DNA of 64,000 nt from Archegozetes longisetosus (GCA_018873245.2 JAEMBT020000007.1:6479129-6543128); one strand, 5' to 3'. Positions 1-12,559 are shown, counted from the first letter of the stretch. The notes: generated by a model from the sequence alone, not told the origin. Translations and numbers: made by a program.

Positions 1-65
1 ATTTGTGATAGCTATCAAAAAGTGTAGTTAGAGATGACTTTTATAAGAAAGAAAATAGAAAGTAT

Positions 66-349
66 TGTTAATATGTGGTCAACAGACCAGCTTTGAGTGC
101 TTCTACGCCTGGAGGTAACCAGCGCTCTCCTGATTTAAGCAGAAGGAAAATCGTATCCTTTTCTGCAGTTTGAAAATATCCATCGTCTTCGACTTCAGTT
201 CCATCACACTCCAATACCACTTTTAAATCCGATACATTATCGTAGCCTAACTTATCTGCGCCGCGAAGTTTGAACTCGAGAAGCGATGCCGCGACCACTG
301 ATTTACGTATTTCCCGATTGCATGACCAGACTTTATAAGGGCGTTGAAA
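66..349 (-). CDS. CIDE-N domain exon of a DFF/Drep-like protein (partial)
   Basis: The exon opens after a tttgatAG acceptor (AG at 350-351) and reads RPYKVWSCNREIRKSVVAAS onward in phase 0. The pattern matches a CIDE-N domain: a basic RPYKV start, then VVAASLLEFKLRG, LKVVLECDGTEV, DDGYF and DTIFLLLKSGERW. CIDE-N domains mediate head-to-tail assembly of the apoptotic nuclease DFF40/CAD, its chaperone-inhibitor DFF45/ICAD and insect Drep proteins. An in-frame stop lies at 68-70 after LLTTY. Full-length relatives carry further domains, so splicing from a GT donor inside the last codons (for example at GTCTGT or GTAGAA) to exons left of the window is equally possible. The initiator exon should lie between 350 and about 1300 but was not identified. 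Domain call firm; which family member is open. Confidence 0.8.
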
Positions 350-1622
350 CTATCAAATTAATAAATTGATTATTAATTAATTAATTAATTAACAAAATCA
401 AGTTTGAGAAATTCACAGCATAATAGATAAGATTGTATTCCTATATCTCTGAACACAACAGATAAGACTGGGTTCTTATAAGCATATTTCTCAACATTTA
501 AGTCTCGATAATGCTATTGCAGCAATTAATCATTTGCTAATTGCTTAGTTAAGTCTAAACTTTTATCTGAAGTTCAAAAACTACTTGAGCAGATTCGAAA
601 AAACAAAATACTCCTATTATAGATACGCTTCTAATCGTTTATTCATAGCAATTGATTGTGAAGTAAGTTATGAACTATTGAATCGATAAAATGGCATTAA
701 AATAAAAAAGATAGAAACTAATTAAATCCATACCAAACTTGTCATTATATGATTGTTTCGCACAAATCATTACAATTGTTTACGTCAAACATCACTTCAG
801 TTGAAAGCACTAAAAACCTAATAAATTAAAAAATGAATAATAGAAATGCTCAATAATAAGAAATATAAGAACAAAAGACTTACTTATAATTGATTAATAA
901 TTAAATAAGGGACTAATTGAGATAAACATCAATAAATTTGATTGAATAGTAAACGCATTTTATTTCAATTGAATTATTAGCAAAACTCAATATTGATAAC
1001 TGAGTTAACAATCAATTAATAGCAATAATAACAGATTTTGTCAACACAATCAAGATTACATCTTATTATCTATTTATCAGACTCAATTCTCAATAATTAA
1101 TTTCTATTTCAGTTAATTATAATTGCAATTCAATTCTATTTCTAGTGATTGTGAGTCAACTCAAACTCATATTCAGCTGTTTTTATGGCAAATGGCGGTC
1201 AGTCTTAGTCTCGCTCTGGCTCTAAGTCTTACTCTAATCGTGAGCCGAATGAGAGCAGAATAAGAGTTAAGGAATATTCTGTGCATTGAGCGATGTGTTA
1301 GTGATGTTGCGCTGAAAGGCATCACTTCTTGCAGTGAACGCAAACAATAGTAGTAGGCATGTATTGCGCAATCACTACAGCTGTGCGTCCACTCACTGTT
1401 CAGCCAAACATAACTACAAACTGGTTATCAAAACAACTCAATTTTCCCACTTCTCACCCTAACAATTAGTAATAATAACAATAATAACAATTCATTTTCA
1501 CCCCAATTTTAATATTTCTACTGTTTTCATCTCAAATATTTATTTGTTTACAAGTCTAAAGTCGTTTTAATCGAATTTATTGATATTTTGATTGAAATTA
1601 AATTTGGATTTTTGTTGTTATT
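350..1622. other. Intergenic region between divergent CIDE-N gene and PEX14
   Basis: No open frame of note. It holds a short (TTAA)n run near 372-391 and a locally less AT-rich block at about 1150-1450 that probably contains the promoters of the two divergent genes. The first exon of the CIDE-N gene is expected here but cannot be placed. Confidence 0.4.
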
Positions 1623-2685
1623 ATGACGGAGGAACGAGATATCAATAAAATGGTAACTAATTTAATGATAATTATTGTTATGTCATTGAAATTTTCATTA
1701 TATGAATTTAGTTTACGAGATATTAATATAATTTTTAATTGAATCATAATTTTAGGCAAACATTGAATCAAATGATGTGTCAAATGATGACAAATCGAAT
1801 CAAACTGAAGACAGAACTAAAGAAGAAGTCAAACCATTGATAAACAAAGAACCGATTCGTGAAAATATGGTCTCAACTGCAGTGAGCTTTCTCCTCAATC
1901 CTCGGGTCGTAAGCAGTCCGTTAACACAAAAGCGAACGTTTCTCCTGAAGAAAGGATTGAGCCTAGAAGAAATAGATTTAGCGATTGACAGAGCGAATCA
2001 TTTGAGTAGAACTCAATCTTCACCACCAGCTGTCCCAAACAGCAACAATGAGAGATATATAAGTGGACCAATGCCTCTGCCGAGCCCTCAGACGCCTGGG
2101 TTTTTCATGCGAACCACTCATTTTGTCTCGAGTGTTGCTCTTGTGAGCGGTTTTTTATATGGCGCTTATGTTTTCTATAAGCGTTTTATAGAACCGCTTC
2201 TCTTCGAACAAAAACCACCAAAAAAGCATCCGTTCGTCACCATTCAAGAACAACTCAATCAGCTGTCAAATGCAATGACTTTACTTCAAGCAAATATCGC
2301 GACAATTGAATCAAACATCAAAAAACAAATTGAGACTGAATTGCTATCAGTTAAATATCCACAAGACGTGACATTACATGAACTGAAGACCGAACTGTCA
2401 TCAATTAAGGCCCTATTGCTCAATAGACGCCAATTTGCGGCCAGCCCTATCCCAAGCATTCCCTCGTGGCAACTGGACTCTAATAAGGATGCGATTAATA
2501 AGAATAATAAACTCAATAATGATTCTAATGAGCAAATGAATGGTTCCATTTCTAATAGTGATCTGTCTGAAGCGAATCGCAACACTTCTACTGATCTTAA
2601 CAGTAGTAACGAATCAAATAATTTTACCACCAATGGTGCTATTGAGCCCATTACTACTGATGCAAACAATGTTCTTCAAGACTGA
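1623..2685 (+). CDS. PEX14: Peroxisomal membrane protein PEX14
   Basis: Docking component for peroxisomal matrix-protein import; it binds the cargo receptor PEX5 at the peroxisome membrane. Two exons: 1623-1652 (MTEERDINKM) and 1756-2685, joined in phase 0 across a 103-bp GT-AG intron, giving 319 residues. The N-terminal Pex14 domain is plain: RENMVSTAVSFLLNPRV, SPLTQKRTFLLKKGLS and EEIDLAIDRA, including the aromatic/helix pattern that binds PEX5 WxxxF motifs. A hydrophobic segment (VSSVALVSGFLYGAYVFY) follows, then a predicted coiled coil (IQEQLNQLSNAMTLLQANI) and an Asn/Ser-rich tail. Domain order and length fit the family. The upstream ATG is used because the exon-2 frame is open to its acceptor with no ATG before the domain. 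Convergent with the esterase-like gene. Confidence 0.93.
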
Positions 2686-3031
2686 GAATTCACTGCATTT
2701 CAGATACGATTACATTTCTGTATTGAAAATATTTTTTATTTTATTGTGTAAAAACCTAAGTTATCATGTATTTGACATATCTATTGGTCTTTGTTAGAAA
2801 TTTTGTAGTCTTAAGAGATGGCTCTCAAGTGGTCTCTAATCGTGAATATAATTAAGTGGATTGAAAGCTTATTGAGTCAATATTATGAAGTAATGACGGA
2901 TTAATTGCATAAAAATACTTATAACAGTGTAACGTTTAAGTGTAATAGGTTTTGTAATCAAAAAGTAATTTTTATAAGTAAAAAAGGTTTATAAATAATG
3001 AATGCAAGTCAAAATTGAATACTGAATGAAT

Positions 3032-3037
3032 TTTATT
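3032..3037 (-). terminator. Polyadenylation signal of esterase-like gene
   Basis: AATAAA on the minus strand, 112 nt past the stop codon at 3149. Position is typical; cleavage site not shown. Confidence 0.5.
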
Positions 3038-3086
3038 CAAAGGTAGCGTAAAATATTTACAAATATATACATTAAATAAGTTATAA

Positions 3087-3092
3087 AATAAA
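3087..3092 (+). terminator. Possible polyadenylation signal of PEX14
   Basis: First AATAAA found on the plus strand after the PEX14 stop, about 400 nt downstream. If used, the PEX14 and esterase-like 3' ends overlap by tens of bases. A nearer variant signal could be used instead. Confidence 0.3.
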
Positions 3093-3148
3093 ATTTTTGA
3101 CAATTTACAAAAGTGAAAATGATATGTGAAAATGAAATTGATCTAGTT

Positions 3149-5130
3149 TTATAATAATGATTGATCTCTCTTTAGTGACAAACGCCTTTGTTTATGAAGA
3201 GCGAAAATGATAAAACAGACAAGACTTGTTGCCATTAAAGCCAAAATAGTTGTAGAAGTTGTCAAAAAAGCGATGAGAACTTCAGCAGTGCTGCTAAATA
3301 GAAAGAGTTGAGTGACGGAAACCACATCTTTAAGATCTTTCTTATCATCGTCATTATTTGATTTGAGGAAAGAGATTTCTTGATTAGACCAACGATAGTC
3401 TGAGAGTAGAATATCATTTTGTCCATTGGGATTTCCAGCTGAAGCGAAGTTTGAGAACGATCTGATTAGAAGATGTGTCAGCTTTTCGTCGTCTTTGTTG
3501 GAAATCATAGGGGAACTATGCATAAGACCAAATGCAAGTAAGACATCATCGCCATGAATGGCTGAATTGATAAATTGAGGAGCGATTGAGAAAGAGGGTC
3601 GATATTGCAACTCATACATGAAAGTATTGGTGAATGTGATGTTGGCATCATTTTGTCTTGTTGACTGTCTTTTAATCAGCAATTTGTTGAAACTTTTCAT
3701 ATGTGATGTGATGAATAATGAGGAACAGAAATCGAGATACTTTTCCCTGAGCGGCATACTTTCATTCTTGTTGATCAGCGAAGAAATGAATACTTTGTTC
3801 TGATAACTCGTTGAATTGTTGGTCTCCTCGTTTTGATTGAGAAACATTTTCATGTCGTTTTCAATCATTTCTAAGAAATCATCTTCTGTGATATGATTAT
3901 TAATGATTTTATCATAAAATCTGGATTTGCTGGCGAAATGAGTTAATAAGCAGAGACTGCCCTCAACTTCATTGGTACCAAGCATTACATCAGTGACTCC
4001 ATTGGCGAAGTGTCCCTTTTCAAGAGCTCTGAGCGGTTCTTCTTCTATCAGATGCGAATCGATTGTCGGTCTCCATCCATATGATGCTTTCTTCAGAATA
4101 TCTTCAGGTCGAATACTTTGAATACATTGAAATTTGTTAGCAGCGGTGTCACATCCGATAGCGCTTAACAACTGATTTGCTCTGTTTTCATGATTGTGAT
4201 CAAAAACCCATTTGCCAACTGCGATACCGCTCAGAAGTATAGCTCTTTTGAATAAGGGTGAAGTCATATCTCTCAGAACAGGTGATGTCAAGAGGATAGA
4301 GATGGACATGGAGCCAGTAAAACGACCGAAAAGAGTGATGTTATCGGAATCCCCACCAAATGCGTGGGCATTCTTCTTAATCCATTTGAGAGCCATGACC
4401 TGATCCCAAAGACCCATATTTCCAGATGAAATTGAATCAGCATTGAGAAAGCCAAAAACACCGACACGATATTGTACAGTGACAACGATTACATTTCCCA
4501 AAGAGGCCAGATATGAGCCGTCGTATTGCCGTGCATCAGCAAAGTCGTAACCTTCTCCTGGTAGCCATACCATGACTGGAAGTGATTTCTTTCTATTTGA
4601 AGCTTCTTTGGGAACATATATATTGAGGTACAGGCAATCTTCAGAAGTCTACAAATGAAACGGAAAGACATTAGTTTATGATTGATACAACACAAAGTAG
4701 TCAGAAACAGATTAGAATAGAGTGAACCTGTCGAAAGTTATTTGAACTAAGCTGTGCTCACCTTATGTTCCTCATCGACGTTGAGAAGCGGATTAATGAG
4801 TTGTGACAAATGTCTCATCTGAATGCAAGTTGGAGCCAATTTGGTGGCATCTCTCAATGTTTTCGAATCATTCAGTTCTTGAGGCATTTGGAATCGAAGT
4901 TTTCCAACGGGTGGCTGAGCGTAAGGCACGGCTAAGTATTGATAACCTTCGACCAATTTCGACTTGACCACATGAAGACCACGAAGTTGACCAGAAGTAG
5001 TCGCAACAGTCGGAGCGTCGGTAAAAATTTCCTGACGTTGGCCAGCAGTAGTTTTGATAGCAGCTGTAGTTAAGTAACTACAGAGAAAGGCGGCAAGGAA
5101 TACTACTGTGCAAGTGATTAGCGGATTCAT
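3149..5130 (-). CDS. Cholinesterase-like membrane protein, catalytically dead
   Basis: Type-B carboxylesterase/cholinesterase fold. Exon 1 is 4762-5130, exon 2 is 3149-4648, phase 0, intron 113 bp; 622 residues. N-terminal signal peptide (MNPLITCTVVFLAAFLC), then YLAVPYAQPPVGKLRF, SEDCLYLNIYVP, YRVGVFGFL, and a C-terminal membrane span at about 580-607 followed by a short basic tail. The conserved disulfide cysteines (CIQM/SEDC; GCDTAANKFQC) are present. The nucleophile elbow, normally GESAG, reads GRFTG (231-235), so Ser becomes Phe; the oxyanion HGGG reads PGEG (153-156). Glu352 (NEVEGS) and His488 (SAIHGDD) remain. This resembles the adhesion members of the family (neuroligin, neurotactin, gliotactin), which also lack hydrolysis, so a cell-surface binding role is inferred. 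Specific orthology is not established. Confidence 0.88.
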
Positions 5131-5220
5131 AATTGCACTTGAGATTATTTAGCTTAATTATTTAGCCAAGTGTTCAATAGAAGCACTCGAGTTTAAATGT
5201 GATTCTCTCAGCGATCGAAC

Positions 5221-5231
5221 CCCTTTTTATA
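5221..5231 (-). promoter_or_regulatory. TATA box of the esterase-like gene
   Basis: Minus-strand TATAAAAAGGG lies about 95 bp upstream of the ATG at 5130, predicting a start of transcription near 5200 and a leader of about 70 nt. Good match to core-promoter consensus; it also supports 5130 as the first coding exon. Confidence 0.6.
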
Positions 5232-8200
5232 CCATGAGAGCAACATAAACAAGGGGTAGAAGAGAGTGGAACTGGATGTCTAATTAATAGTGTACGTATA
5301 GCAATAATATTGTTAGTGTAGAACTAAGTTTAGTGACCTGCTGAACGCTTAGCTCTCACTTTCATTTGATAGTTTCACTGTCAAGGTAGCAATGCTTGCT
5401 TTAGGCAACCTATAAGCTCTGAGCCCAACTTCTTCCCCCCTCCCTCCTCACTATCTCCTCTCCAAATCCACTTCTATCAGATTCGATTTCTGTTTGCTTT
5501 CACTTTTCTTCGAGAAAAAGCTAAAACTATTTGAACCCGAATTCTGAGTCAGACGGCAATTAAGAATTTTTCCAGCACGACAATTTTAGCGGTCATTCAT
5601 CTGTTTAACACGAGTTAACTGAGTGTTTAAAACACGTAAGCAAAGGCAAAGACTTCTTAGAGCGCATTGCATTGTGTAAAAAGATTTAAGCTTTGATTTT
5701 ATAATGATTTTTAGCAAATTTTCAGACTTTTCTAGATTTCGCATTTTTCTAAACCTTATAAGTTTTAGCAACATTTTTAAATCGACAAACAATTGTTTTT
5801 ATGCTGTGATAACCAACTTAAGATAAGTTAATCCAAAGATTGTTAGATAATAACTGATGTTCCAAAATGAATGAATAGCTTATTTCCCTAGATCATACTT
5901 TTTAAACATGAGTACACTTTATGTTTAACTCAATTTCTTCATTAGACTTTTATGGCATTTGATTTGATTTGATTGAACGAGTAAAAAGTAACTAGCTTAT
6001 CTGAAATGTTCTAACACAGTGATTAAATTGGTGTAATTGAGAGAGAAATTGGTTTTTGGGAAAAAAACTGATTTCTGAAAAAAATAGATTTTTTCAGAGA
6101 TTTGATTGAATATGGCTAGTTTAGTTTATGACAGTAATACACATTTGAATATCCTTCTGATTAGTTATTCCGATTCGTACTTAGAGATAAGGCACTTAAC
6201 ACTGAAACTTTCCACTCAGAACTTACTAAATCGTTAATTAATTAAACGAAAATAATTGCATAATTATATGACGATATTCCCAGTTTTACAAATCGAGTAA
6301 ACAAGAGTTCACTGAATCACATTGTGATTTATGATCTCTTGCCTAAACTTCAGAATCGAAATTGCCATAAATAGCCTAAGGCAATCAAATGATTGAGAAA
6401 TGAGTGAAGAGATAAAAAGGAGAGAGATATTAATAAAAGTTGTTTATTCCACTTGACATTTGATGGCGAGCAAGTTAATCATTTCACTGCACAGTCAATT
6501 GATTATTTTTTTACTTTCTGATTTAGTCCCACTTTTTCGTGTTTACTTTTTATCGTTGCAAAAATTTCTATTTTTTTTATCTCAATTCGAAGAAGTCTAC
6601 TGTAGTGATTCGAAGAAAAAATGTTGACATAAACATAGAATCTTACATCTAATAGGCTTAATCATTGTAAAAACTTTGCTTGCGTATTTATTGTTGTTTA
6701 GGAAACAAACTTTGATTGGGTTAAAAAAAGCAGCGTTTCACACTAAAGATAACATCTTTCGATGCGACGGAATATTTCTATGTTTTTCGGAAAGTTATCA
6801 GAATTTCGATGTTTAATGGATTTTAACCATTATTTGCTTTTCCAAGCAAACTGATCTATTATTATTTGTTTGACTTATTTGTGCAATAACAAATACTATA
6901 AGAATTTACTATAAGATAGCCATAATTCATAAAATCCGAAACTTGTCAATGATCGATAATTAATAGAATGGGATAGGTCTGTAGGTAGAGAAAAGAGAGG
7001 TATTTGGTTAAAAAAAGCAAAAATATGTGATAAAAGGGTGATATGTAGAGGAGATAGAGTAAAGAATTTGAATAGGTTAAAGTCTGAATCGGGTTTAAAA
7101 AACACATATACATGTGTAAAAGGACAATAACACAAGGTCGGTGAGGACAATCACTTGAATTTTTTGAACCTTAAATTCAAAACCAATGACATCGCTTAAT
7201 AGGATTGAACTGATACTCTCATTTGAGGCCTATATGAGAGAAACACACTCTCTGTCAGGTCTAGATGAACGTGTTTTAAGGTATTTATAACTAAATCTTA
7301 TGTATGATCGTGTTTCGGTGTATCCACTTGAAGACATACCCAAAATTCCATTTCTTTAGCTATATTTAGATGACTTATACCTGTGATAGATTTGTGATAA
7401 ACCGAAAACCTCTTTGTATTTTTCTTACCTAAACTGGATTGCAGTCAGTTTTGCAAACGTGTTGAATAAACAGTGTTTAAGAGAAGCTTAGTGAGGATTA
7501 CACAGTGGATTGATTAGAGACTTAGAAATTGTTGAATTCTCAGCTGAGTGGTCAAAACACTTCCTTATAGTATGTAAGTGTTTGAGGTGTTGGTCAACTC
7601 TAAGTTATAACCATTGGAAATAGCAATCAAATTGGAAATTGCTCAGCAAAAGGAGAGTTCGAAAAAATAGAAATCGAAAAAGAAATCGAAAACTAAGCTT
7701 ATTCTAGAAGCAGGGCAATAGACATTGAAATAATTAATCAATTTTCTAAGCGAACTTACATTACTACTACTTGTATTATTAATTGACAACGCCTAGCAAA
7801 GTGGAAGACTATTAACTCTTCTTCTAGAGAGTTAGATAATTGATGTGTTCACGATTGGAAAATATGATAACTTGCGAGTTATTCAAAGTGGTAAATAAAG
7901 TCAAATATATTACGTAAATGCAAGAATAAGGACGTAAAGGTGAACTGCTTTAAGTCGAAATACGTATTTTGAAGGGCACCGCTGTGCCATGTCCAGACTT
8001 AATAAGTTTTAACTATAAGTACAAGTCGACTTAATTCAATTACCATTTATATAATAATTATATAACTTATTTAAAGATTGAAAATTTATAAAAAAAATAT
8101 ATTAAACATTAACTCAACTGTTTGAACCAATAATTAAAAATTGATAGAGAATGCAAATGCAATTTTTGTTGGTCAGTATTGATAACTAGCTTTACTGCAA

Positions 8201-10369
8201 TTCTTTGATTTATAGCTTATTTCTCAGCCCTTTAGTTTCATGAAGCTATCACTCGAAGAGTCTGTGAATTTTTATCATAACATTTAAACCTTTTTAACCT
8301 GATAACACATAACTCTTTTGCCTTTTCGGCAGACAGTTCATACTTTTAATGGTATGGTTGCGAAAGTCTGGAAAATTGTATCTTCAGAATCATCATTAGC
8401 CGAATTTATTATAGCCTTAACGTAAAGCTTATCATTAATTTCTTTGGAAAATTGCCTTTAAGTACAAACTGTATACAAATTCCTCAATAAAAAAGACCGT
8501 AAGTCATATAGAGGGCTTTCGAAGTAGTGATACTTCGAAGTCAATATTAGATTTGAATTATAAGTTTTCAAATGCTCTATCACGAATTGAATCTTCAAAA
8601 AACATTAATAGTAGTTACAAATGATAACCACTTTAATACGAATAGAGGTCAATCATATTTTCAATTTAATTGATAATATTTAGACCAGTCTATAATTCAA
8701 ATCATAAAAGCAATTCAATTAATTCAAAGTTGAAGGTTTAAAAGTGAAACATCTTATCAATTGGAATGCTTTCAATATAAGAAAGATGAATTTGACTTCT
8801 ATTGAAATTAATTATAAATTGTTAGTAGTAAATCTTTTAAAGATCCAGATAGTAATGAAAAGCATTTGTGAGCCTATGTCTTAAAAATGGAACCTAACCT
8901 AACCTAACACTAAGTTGAAAGCATGACTATTTGTAGGCAAAGATTTAGGTGTTAGGCACAATTCTTATCTTATGAATTAAAGTAGTTTTAGCTTAAAGTA
9001 TGGCATATGTGAGAAATGTGGTTCAGAAATAAAACCTGATTATTTGATCAGCAGTAAACATGCCTTTAAACTACAATTTAACCACTATCTAATGCTCGAT
9101 CATGAATTGCATGAATGCTAAATTAAACAAATTCCTAAAGACCAGCAATTTGAAATATGCTTCCTTGTCAGTTACCACTGGTTCTTTTCAAAGCTGCCTT
9201 ATATAACAACTAAAGACATTTGAATGACTACTCAAATTTATATCTTCAGTCGGTATAGTTTTTGAGAAGTTTTATCTGAATGAACTTAAGAGATGTTTGA
9301 AACAATTGAGTAATGTAGTCAAAATTGAAAAATTAGAGAAATTCTACCAGCTAGAATTACTACAAATTTCAATAATGCTTTACATCAGACTTCCAAGTCG
9401 AAAACTATTTGTTTCTTATTTGAAAAAAACAAAAGGGATTGCAGTTACATTTTATACTTTGTTCAACATTTGAATGAAAACTCGTAATAACTGGTTATCG
9501 CTTAATGAATGAAAGAGAAAAACTCATTGAAAGTTGCGCGAAGTTATAATAAAATAAAAAGTTAAAATTTGTATCAAGTCCGAATTGAATCTATTTAGGA
9601 TAATGATTAATTTTATGTTAAACAATTTGAACATGAGTTTGATGTACTCTTCATTTGAATGATAAGCACTTTCTAAAACTGCTGACTCACAATTCAATTT
9701 AGACAAGTAATCCAGACACATGAAATATTTAATTATATCTGAAGAAATAGTTGATTTACGAACAATTTTAATACTATTAAAAATTTTAAAACATTAATTA
9801 ATGAACAATCTAATCAAAATAAACAAAAAAGCAAAGTTATATGACTTCTGATACAATGCTATGCAGTAAAGTACATAGCGCTATCAAACTATTTATTTTT
9901 AAAATTTCAAATTGCAATCCTATTAATTAACATTAAAATTGTTATGCTTTGTGATGCCAATAAATTATTATATTTGCATTGAAACATGTGCCGACTCTTT
10001 TAATATGGATAAAACACAAGTGAAAGAGTATAATTGAAATAAAATACTAAAAAACAAGTTAACTAGAGATAACTGCTTATTACTCGTTTCAAGCACTTGA
10101 CTCAATACGATGTAAACTGAATACTAATTATAACTTGTTGATCATTTTATAATATCTTTTATAATATGAAAGTTGAGAATATTGATTCATGTCCTGATCG
10201 AATTTTGATTTATATCATTAAGACAGTTAAGAAGATTGATTAAGAAATATGAAACGTTTAGTGAACAGATTAATAAAGAGATAAATATGATTGCACATCT
10301 AATTCAATAGAAATATACTTTACTCGAAAATTGCAAACCAACACATTTAGCAATGTTTTAATAATTGAT
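5232..10369. other. Long intergenic stretch, nothing coding seen
   Basis: Only short, low-quality open frames with AT-driven composition. A pyrimidine-rich block at about 5420-5470 lies upstream of the esterase-like promoter. The only other item noted is a short telomere-like motif near 8891 (separate entry). No tRNA, exon or mobile-element signature was recognised. Confidence 0.4.
8891..8909. repeat. Short interstitial TTAGG-type repeat
   Basis: Three and a half tandem copies of AACCT, the complement of the arthropod telomere unit TTAGG. Too short to mark an old chromosome end by itself. Confidence 0.5.
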
Positions 10370-11830
10370 TTTTATTAGTATTATTAAAAAGCGTTGCTCG
10401 AGCTGTATTAGTTGGATAAGAGTCGCTACAATCATCATACTTAAGGATTACATTATGTATTGCATTTTAAGCCTTCAAACTAATTGCCATCGCGAGATGC
10501 AACGATATACAATTGGCAGCATTTTCTCAATTCATTTCTTTCATATTAGTCGGATTCAGATGTGATGCAAAAACTATACTTCAAAGATAAGGAAAGTTGT
10601 AAACATGTTTACATTAAATTAGCGATACTTTACGATGCTAGTTGTTGATTTTGCTGCTAATAACTGAGTTTGCGAACTGCCCAACAGTTGACCATTTCGG
10701 GCAAGTATTACATTGCTAGAAATAAATTGGGAAAATATCGCCATTTGTGTATCATTGTTTCTTCTGCGATGGCAATTAGCTTGGAAGCTTGAAATGCAAT
10801 ACATAATATAATCTTTAAATAAGGCACGTCTAATATCTAGGGTTACATTTAAATTTAAATTTGTTATTTAAAATTTAAAGTAGTTAAGATATCAATACAG
10901 AAAATTATATAACTATTATACAGATATTAACGAATTATTTTGTCAACTTTAACGGGGCAAAGACATATCCGTAGCCTATCTCGCGCAATTTTAGTCTTAA
11001 CCTATTCATTATAGTTTGTGCAGCTTTTTGGACAACTTTAACAGATAAAATATTCTATATACACGCCTGAAACCGACCAAATTTTTGGTCTAACTTTGTT
11101 TGCCGTATTCCCTTTTATACTTGGCCCATTATCGCTCAATAAAACATGCCTGTGGCACATTGGGCACATTTTCAATTTTTTAACAAAATCAATCTTTTAC
11201 GGATGAAGCCAAGACTGCACACCTCTATGATAATGTTCTGTCGCTAAATCTGACCAAATCAGAATATTAAAATTGTGGTGTTTGCGAATAAATGGTAAAA
11301 ATTTTTTGATCAGGCATTCATTTAGAAACGTATCATCATTAATAGTTCCCTCAGAACTATTATGATCTCTTGACCTTTTATATTATTTTGCGAACTAATT
11401 CCGTAGATCTGCCACTCATTCTCAAATATTCAATATTTCCTCTTTCATTAAAACAGTTTATAATTCTTAGTATTACTTGTCTGTGAATTCCTTCGGCCGT
11501 AAAACACCAATAAGTGATCTTTTTTTGAGGCACAATTACTCAATCCGTCATCGATTTTATAGAATTGCAAAATTCTTTTAGGATAAGCCTCATTTTCCTT
11601 TTAGCTCATGAGTAAAATAATAAAAATATTAATGAAAAAAGTTTAGGATTCCAAAATAGAATGTCTAAGACATAAATTCCGAAATTTTGAACATTGAAAT
11701 CGCTATCTCGCGAAAGTGCGAAGCAGTACAAAAATGTAACCCTAGATTTTAGACGTGCCTTATGATGATTGTGGCGATTTTTACTCAATAAATACAACTC
11801 GAGCAACACTTTTTGATTATATTAATATTC
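10370..11830. repeat. Inverted pair of an unknown repeat, right arm split by a transposon
   Basis: The left arm (about 10370-10545) and the right arm (about 10600-10819 plus 11763-11830, opposite orientation) are recognisably the same sequence, diverged by roughly a fifth by eye. Shared landmarks are TTGCTCGAG, CAATCATCATA, TTATGTATTGCATTT and AATTGCCATCGC. In one frame both copies share a similar peptide pattern (AIHN, KYDDC, RATLF), suggesting descent from a coding element, but the family is not recognised. Both arms carry stops. Confidence 0.6.
10822..11760 (-). mobile_element. Tc1/mariner-superfamily DNA transposon, defective
   Basis: 939-bp element with terminal inverted repeats starting AGGCACGTCTAA and continuing through ATCTAGGGTTACATTT (about 29 bp, one mismatch), flanked by TA at 10820-10821 and 11761-11762. 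The minus strand carries transposase remnants: NDDTFLNECLIKKFLPFI, then LIWSDLATEHY (counterpart of the mariner WPDLASxHY catalytic block), a stop, IDFVKK, and RPKIWSVSG. The transposase is incomplete and interrupted, so the copy cannot move by itself. It sits inside the right arm of the inverted repeat, whose uninterrupted partner gives the empty site. Confidence 0.85.
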
Positions 11831-12559
11831 AGTCTTCTGGGATATCCAAACACTAAAAGGACATAATGTATTTTTGTGTTTTGAAAGCATTGAATCTATA
11901 AGAAGTGCAAACTGATTCGGTTTTAAAAACGAATTCACATACATAGAAGTTGGCTTTCAATGACAACGAAATGATTGAATACTAATATTATATATTGAAT
12001 GTTAGTCTTGGGATAAACTATCTTACTTTGGATAAGCTTTTTTGTTCTGAAAAGTTAAATATGGAGTAGATTTGGAATTGTAAGCCTCATATTGATTTAG
12101 TAGAGTCAAGTGTATATAGAGAACTGTTACTACTGTATTATCTAATTTTAGTTTTTTTAATGTAAAAGTATTTTTAACTGAAGCAATAAAGAGGCAATCA
12201 ACTCAAATGATCAACTTAGAAATCTTTCATTTATACAGGGTCGAGATTCAGAGTGTTCGTGAAAAAGTTTGCTAGAAGTTTCTGTTCAGAAAAATTGGAT
12301 ACAAACTTTCTGATTTAAGATCCAATACACTGTATCATAAGGTTATTCATGTAATGAAAATAATGTTTTCTTTGACTGTATCTCAAGTTTCACTATAACA
12401 CTACTCTCAACTGGAATTCAGGTTTGTAGTATTTTTTGACTTAGATAGTTACAATTAACACTTTTTAAGATAGAAAAATGTCGAAAAAAGTTCATTTCTT
12501 TTCTCTTGGGGGTAGCCTTTGTTAAAATGACTGAAAACCAAAAGATGGTGAAAACCAAA

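Noticed and set aside
2286-2669. 127-codon minus-strand frame opposite PEX14
   Set aside because: Shadow of the PEX14 coding sequence, which has clear domain support.
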